Source: Sandaracinobacteroides hominis | Lineage (GTDB): Bacteria; Pseudomonadota; Alphaproteobacteria; Sphingomonadales; Sphingomonadaceae | DNA: 64,000 nt | Direction: 5' to 3' | NCBI RefSeq assembly: GCF_016464365.1 | Contig: NZ_JADCUC010000004.1 | Span: 186,001 to 250,000 of the forward strand | Shown: piece after piece, positions 60,310 to 64,000 of the stretch | Layout: every line of letters begins with the position of its first letter | How positions within the stretch are numbered: position 1 is the first letter of the stretch | Notes under the pieces: generated by a model | Database searches by the model: none | What the model saw: only the letters and a program-made list of their open reading frames with translations | Told to the model about the DNA's origin: nothing | Translations under genes and position numbers: made by a program

Positions 60310-61307
60310 CTACATTGTACCCAGAAAGCGTGGCCAGCGGCCGCCGCCGCACCATGTTGCAGACCGCCTTCGGCCCGGCCATCGCAGCCGCGCTCGCCAA
60401 TCACCTTGTCACCGAAATCATGGTCAATCCTGACGGCGCCCTGCGGCTGGATATCCTGGGTGAAGGGCGGGTCGATACCGATATCCGGATTGAGGCAGCC
60501 GAGGTCGAGCGCATCATCCGGCTGGTTGCCTCCAACATCGGCGGCGAGATCGCATCGGCTCGCCCCATCGTCTCGGCCGAACTTCCGTCCCACGGCGCCA
60601 GCGCCGGTGAGCGGTTCGAGGGACTGCTGCCGCCGGTCTCGCTCGGACCCTGCTTCTCGATCCGAAAGCCCGCCGTCCGGCTCTACACGCTTCATGACTA
60701 CGTGGCGGACGGGGTGATGTCGGAGACGCAGGCCATGGTGCTGCGGACGGCCGTTGCCGAGCGTTGCAACATCCTCGTCGCGGGCGGCACCAGCTCCGGC
60801 AAGACCACGCTTGCGAATGCGCTGCTGGCCGAACTCGCCGATCGTGACGAACGGGTGATCCTGATCGAGGACACCCGCGAACTGCAATCGCCAGCCCCCG
60901 ATACCGTCGCGCTGCGGACGCGTGGGAGTTCGGTCACGATGGGCGACCTCGTGCGCTCGACGCTGCGCCTGAGGCCCGATCGCATCATCGTCGGCGAAGT
61001 GCGCGGCCCCGAAGCACTCGACATGCTGAAAGCCTGGAACACCGGCCATCCCGGCGGGGTCGCCACCATCCACGCCAACAGCGCGGAATCAGCCCTGATG
61101 CGACTGGAGCAGCTGATCCAGGAAGCCGTCGTCCAGGTGCCCCGCTCCCTCATCGCCGATGCCATCGACATGGTCCTGTTCCTGGCGGGGCGGGGCACCG
61201 GCCGTCGGCTTCAGACCATCGCATCGATCGCCGGGCTCAGCCCGGATGGCAGCTACCGCTTCACGGCGCCTCGGCCGCCAAACCCCCTCAACCCTGAAGG
61301 AGACTGA
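60306..61307 (+). CDS. trbB: Conjugal transfer ATPase TrbB (VirB11 family)
   Basis: A GTG start in a GTGA overlap gives 333 residues. Walker A is NILVAGGTSSGKTTLANALL near residue 160, the Asp box ERVILIEDTRELQSPAPDTV, Walker B RLRPDRIIVGEVRGPEALDM, and His box NTGHPGGVATIHANSAESAL. It is the hexameric traffic ATPase powering mating-pair formation. Confidence 0.95.
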   Translation: MTTLYPESVASGRRRTMLQTAFGPAIAAALANHLVTEIMVNPDGALRLDILGEGRVDTDIRIEAAEVERIIRLVASNIGGEIASARPIVSAELPSHGASAGERFEGLLPPVSLGPCFSIRKPAVRLYTLHDYVADGVMSETQAMVLRTAVAERCNILVAGGTSSGKTTLANALLAELADRDERVILIEDTRELQSPAPDTVALRTRGSSVTMGDLVRSTLRLRPDRIIVGEVRGPEALDMLKAWNTGHPGGVATIHANSAESALMRLEQLIQEAVVQVPRSLIADAIDMVLFLAGRGTGRRLQTIASIAGLSPDGSYRFTAPRPPNPLNPEGD

Positions 61308-61309
61308 CC

Positions 61310-61636
61310 ATGCAGCATATTCAATCTCTCGTTCGTCGCCAGGCCCATCTGATCGGGCTCGGCCTTTCCTTTGCCCTTGCCGGAAGCGCCATCGCCGGCG
61401 GCTCCGGCATGCCATGGGAAGAGCCGCTGCAGCAGGTGCTGGAATCCGTGCAGGGGCCGGTCGCCAAGATCATCGCGGTGATCATCATCATCGTCACCGG
61501 GTTGACGCTGGCGTTCGGGGAGTCATCCGGCGGGTTCCGGCGTCTGATCCAGATCGTCTTTGGACTCTCAATCGCCTTTGCCGCCTCGTCCTTCTTCCTG
61601 TCCTTCTTCAGCTTCGGCGGCGGGGCGCTGGTCTGA
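61310..61636 (+). CDS. trbC: Pilin TrbC
   Basis: The 108-residue protein has a signal peptide (LIGLGLSFALAGSAIAGG) and two further hydrophobic segments (AKIIAVIIIIVTGLTLAFGE and IVFGLSIAFAASSFFLSFF), the VirB2/TrbC pilin pattern. TraF at 29709 may process it. Its stop overlaps trbD. Confidence 0.92.
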   Translation: MQHIQSLVRRQAHLIGLGLSFALAGSAIAGGSGMPWEEPLQQVLESVQGPVAKIIAVIIIIVTGLTLAFGESSGGFRRLIQIVFGLSIAFAASSFFLSFFSFGGGALV

Positions 61637-61896
61637 TGACCCACGTCGAAGGGTTCGAAACCCCCATCCACGCATCCCTCGGTTCGCCGATCCTGCTCGG
61701 CGGTGCGCCGCGCGGGATCGCGATCCTGATCGGTACGCTGGCCGCCGCCGTAGGCCTCGGGCTGCAACAGTGGCTGGTCGGGATCGCGCTCTGGGCAATC
61801 GGCCACAGCCTCGCCGTATTCGCCGGCCGGCAGGATCCGGACTTCGCGACCGTGCTCGTCCGGCATCTGCGTCAGAAGGGGCATCTCTCGTGCTGA
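61636..61896 (+). CDS. trbD: Conjugal transfer protein TrbD
   Basis: An ATG in the TGATG overlap gives 86 residues. FETPIHASLGSPILLGGAPR is the TrbD/VirB3 opening, followed by two membrane helices (IAILIGTLAAAVGLGL and LVGIALWAIGHSLAVFAG). It is an inner-membrane part of the transfer channel. Confidence 0.92.
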   Translation: MTHVEGFETPIHASLGSPILLGGAPRGIAILIGTLAAAVGLGLQQWLVGIALWAIGHSLAVFAGRQDPDFATVLVRHLRQKGHLSC

Positions 61897-64000
61897 ACCT
61901 CGCCGAATACCGCACGCGGACGGACCGGCTGGCGGACCATCTACCCTGGGCGGCGCTGGTTGCACCCGGCGTCATCCTCAACAAGGACGGGAGTTTCCAG
62001 CGCAGCTTCGCCTTTCGTGGGCCCGATCTCGAAAGCGCAACCGAAGCCGAGCTGGTCTCGGTCTGTGCTCGGGCCAACAATGCCCTGAAGCGGCTGGGAA
62101 CAGGATGGGCGCTGTTCTTCGAGGCGGATCGGCGTCCGGCCCCTGGCTATCCGGAAGGCCGGTTTCCGGACGCCGCCTCATGGCTGGTAGACGCCGAACG
62201 GCGCGCCGGCTTCGAAACGCAAGGCCAGCATTTCGAGAGCCACTTCACCGGAACGCTGCTGTGGCTGCCGCCGGCCGACAACCAGGAAGCCGCTGGCCGG
62301 GCGCTGGTAGAACGACCCCGCCAAGACAAGGGACGTGACTGGAACACCGCCCTGTCCGGCTTCCTCGCAGAAACCGACCGCCTCCTCGACCTCCTGTCCG
62401 GTTTCATGCCCGAGGTGCAGGCGCTCACGGACGGCGAGACACTCACCTACCTCCATCGCACCATCTCGGATCGACCGCATGATGTGGCTGTGCCCGAGAC
62501 ACCCGCCTATCTCGACGCGCTGCTTCCCGACACCATGTTGACGGGCGGTCTCGAGCCCCGTCTGGGCGATCTCCACCTTCGCACCCTCACGCTGCTCGGC
62601 TTTCCCAACCTGAGCCGGCCCGGCCTTCTCGACGCGCTCAACCACCAGTCCTTCGGCTACCGCTGGGTCACCCGCTTCATCGCCCTCGACAAGAGCGATG
62701 CCACGAAAGCACTGACTCGCATCCGCAGGCAATGGTTCAACAAGCGCAAGTCCGTGACCGCGCTGCTGCGCGAGGTCCTCTACAACCAGCCGACCCAACT
62801 CCTCGACAGTGACGCTGACAACAAGGTGGTCGATGCAGACCTCGCCCTCCAGGCATTGGGCGGCGACCATGTCGCGTTTGGCTATCTCACCACGACCATC
62901 ACGCTTGCCGACAGCGACCGCACCCGTGTCGAAGAGAAACTGCGCGCCGTCGAGCGCGTGGTGAACGGGCTCGGGTTCACCTCGAAGCGCGAGACGCTGA
63001 ACGCGGTCGAAGCCTGGCTCTCCTCGCTGCCGGGGCAGGTCTATGCCAACGTTCGCCAGCCCCTCGTCCATACCCTCAATCTCGCGCACCTGATGCCACT
63101 CTCCGCCGTCTGGGCCGGGCAGGCACGCAACTGGCATCTCGACGGCCCGCCACTGTTTCAGGCGCAGACCAGCGGCACCACGCCGTTCCGTTTCTCGACG
63201 CATGTCGGCGATGTCGGCCATATGCTGGTGGTCGGACCCACGGGTGCCGGCAAATCCGTGCTGCTGGCGCTTATCGCACTGCAGTTTCGCCGCTACCCCG
63301 ACGCTCAGATCTTCCTGTTCGACAAGGGACTGTCCGCCCGCGCTGCCGTGCTGGCGATGGGTGGTGCCCACCACCAGCTGGGGACTGAAGGGCTCGCGTT
63401 CCAGCCGCTCCGCCATATCGACCATCCGGACGAGCGCAGCTGGGCGGCCGACTGGGTTGCAGCCCTCCTCGCCGGCGAGCAGCTGGCGGTCACGCCCGAG
63501 GTCAAGGAGGCGATCTGGTCGGCGCTGGGCAGCCTCGCCTCCGCGCCCCCCGACGAGCGGACGTTGACCGGTCTCTCCATGCTGTTGCCGACCTCGGCGC
63601 TCCGCATGGCTCTCTCGCCCTTCACGCTCGAAGGTCCACATGGCCGGCTGCTGGATGCCGTCGAGCCGGAGTTCAGCCTCGACAGCCTGCAATGTTTTGA
63701 GACCGAGGCGTTGCTGGATCAGGCGTCGGTTGTCGCGCCGGTGCTCACCTATCTCTTCCACCGCCTCGAACAGCGGTTCGATGGCCGACCGACACTCCTG
63801 ATCCTCGATGAAGCCTGGATCTTCCTTGACCATCCGCTGTTCGCCGCCCGCATCCGCGAATGGCTGAAGACGCTGCGGAAGAAGAATGTCGCAGTCCTGT
63901 TCGCGACCCAGAGCCTTGCCGACATCGCGGACAGCGCGATCGCGCCGTCCATCATCGAAAGCTGCCCGCAGCGCATCCTGCTGCCGAACGAGCGGGCGCT
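61890..64000 (+). CDS. trbE: Conjugal transfer ATPase TrbE (VirB4 family), partial
   Basis: A GTG start overlapping trbD gives at least 703 residues; the C-terminus lies past the right edge. LNLAEYRTRTDRLADHLPWA is the TrbE opening. Walker A is MLVVGPTGAGKSVLLALIAL near residue 450, and Walker B LLILDEAWIFLDHPLFAARI, followed by RKKNVAVLFATQSLADIADS. It energises assembly of the mating channel. No frame disruption is seen within the window. Confidence 0.95.
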   Translation, partial: MLNLAEYRTRTDRLADHLPWAALVAPGVILNKDGSFQRSFAFRGPDLESATEAELVSVCARANNALKRLGTGWALFFEADRRPAPGYPEGRFPDAASWLVDAERRAGFETQGQHFESHFTGTLLWLPPADNQEAAGRALVERPRQDKGRDWNTALSGFLAETDRLLDLLSGFMPEVQALTDGETLTYLHRTISDRPHDVAVPETPAYLDALLPDTMLTGGLEPRLGDLHLRTLTLLGFPNLSRPGLLDALNHQSFGYRWVTRFIALDKSDATKALTRIRRQWFNKRKSVTALLREVLYNQPTQLLDSDADNKVVDADLALQALGGDHVAFGYLTTTITLADSDRTRVEEKLRAVERVVNGLGFTSKRETLNAVEAWLSSLPGQVYANVRQPLVHTLNLAHLMPLSAVWAGQARNWHLDGPPLFQAQTSGTTPFRFSTHVGDVGHMLVVGPTGAGKSVLLALIALQFRRYPDAQIFLFDKGLSARAAVLAMGGAHHQLGTEGLAFQPLRHIDHPDERSWAADWVAALLAGEQLAVTPEVKEAIWSALGSLASAPPDERTLTGLSMLLPTSALRMALSPFTLEGPHGRLLDAVEPEFSLDSLQCFETEALLDQASVVAPVLTYLFHRLEQRFDGRPTLLILDEAWIFLDHPLFAARIREWLKTLRKKNVAVLFATQSLADIADSAIAPSIIESCPQRILLPNERA

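Larger units (their letters stand above)
24624..64000 (+). mobile_element. Integrative and conjugative element, right end outside window
   Basis: The backbone genes run in one direction: DUF2285, ArdC, DUF736, HTH, TraF, lytic transglycosylase, DUF3363 relaxase, then after 24.6 kb of cargo TraG, CopG-like, TrbB, TrbC, TrbD and TrbE. This set and order is known from alphaproteobacterial and Tn4371-like ICEs. No att site or canonical ICE integrase is visible, so the limits are approximate and the left limit could lie further left. Confidence 0.65.

Noticed and set aside
62178-63833. 551-codon minus-strand frame inside trbE
   Set aside because: Shadow of TrbE, whose Walker motifs and operon overlap are unambiguous.

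Overview
The window looks like an alphaproteobacterial, probably sphingomonad, chromosome segment dominated by an integrative and conjugative element (ICE) and other accessory DNA. The evidence is high GC, dense ATGA/GTGA-overlapping operons, TonB/FecI/FecR genes, a proteobacterial lasso-peptide cluster with its own isopeptidase, a DUF2285-ArdC-DUF736-TraF-relaxase backbone, and a TraG/Trb conjugation module. The genus assignment is inference. I saw no rRNA, tRNA or CRISPR array.

Left part (1-10.6 kb): a DISARM-like defence island. It holds an SF1 helicase, a DrmA-type SF2 helicase, a DrmB-type DUF1998 protein and a NERD nuclease-helicase in one tight operon. A large unrecognised protein is divergent to it and runs off the left edge. 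No methyltransferase or PLD (DrmC) gene is present in the visible part.

10.6-24.4 kb: a lasso-peptide locus. One arm (+) encodes an ECF sigma factor, a FecR anti-sigma, a TonB receptor and an isopeptidase. The other arm (-) encodes a 39-residue precursor, a fused RRE/leader peptidase and a cyclase. An Xre/RES toxin-antitoxin pair lies between the arms. Next to it is a quorum-sensing operon luxR-luxI-phyH-gntR.

24.6-33.2 kb: first half of the ICE backbone, with a frameshifted DUF2285 gene, ArdC, small conserved genes, DUF736, an HTH protein, TraF peptidase, lytic transglycosylase and DUF3363 relaxase. Several genes have strong hairpins just upstream of their ribosome-binding sites.

33.4-56.8 kb: cargo between relaxase and coupling protein. 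It contains a Dcm-like methyltransferase with Vsr and an MvaI/BcnI-type endonuclease. It also has a very unusual operon: zinc-peptidase-like protein, full-length arthropod-type hemocyanin/prophenoloxidase homologue, L-amino-acid-oxidase-like flavoenzyme, and beta-propeller fused to a periplasmic-binding-protein fold. Further on are a possible heme-binding protein, an RTX C-terminal remnant and a small tyrosine recombinase followed by a perfect inverted repeat. Then comes a redox operon (cupin, tautomerase, hydrolase, aldo-keto reductase, SDR, MFS) with a divergent LysR regulator and clear duplication scars. The segment ends with an IS110 element, two tandem HMCES/YedK paralogues (one catalytically dead), three small genes and an MNT-HEPN fusion.

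57.9-64.0 kb: second half of the ICE backbone: TraG, a CopG-like protein, TrbB, TrbC, TrbD and a TrbE that runs off the right edge.

The best candidates for undescribed biology are the hemocyanin operon, the methyltransferase-free DISARM-like island, and the lasso peptide beside a quorum-sensing locus.
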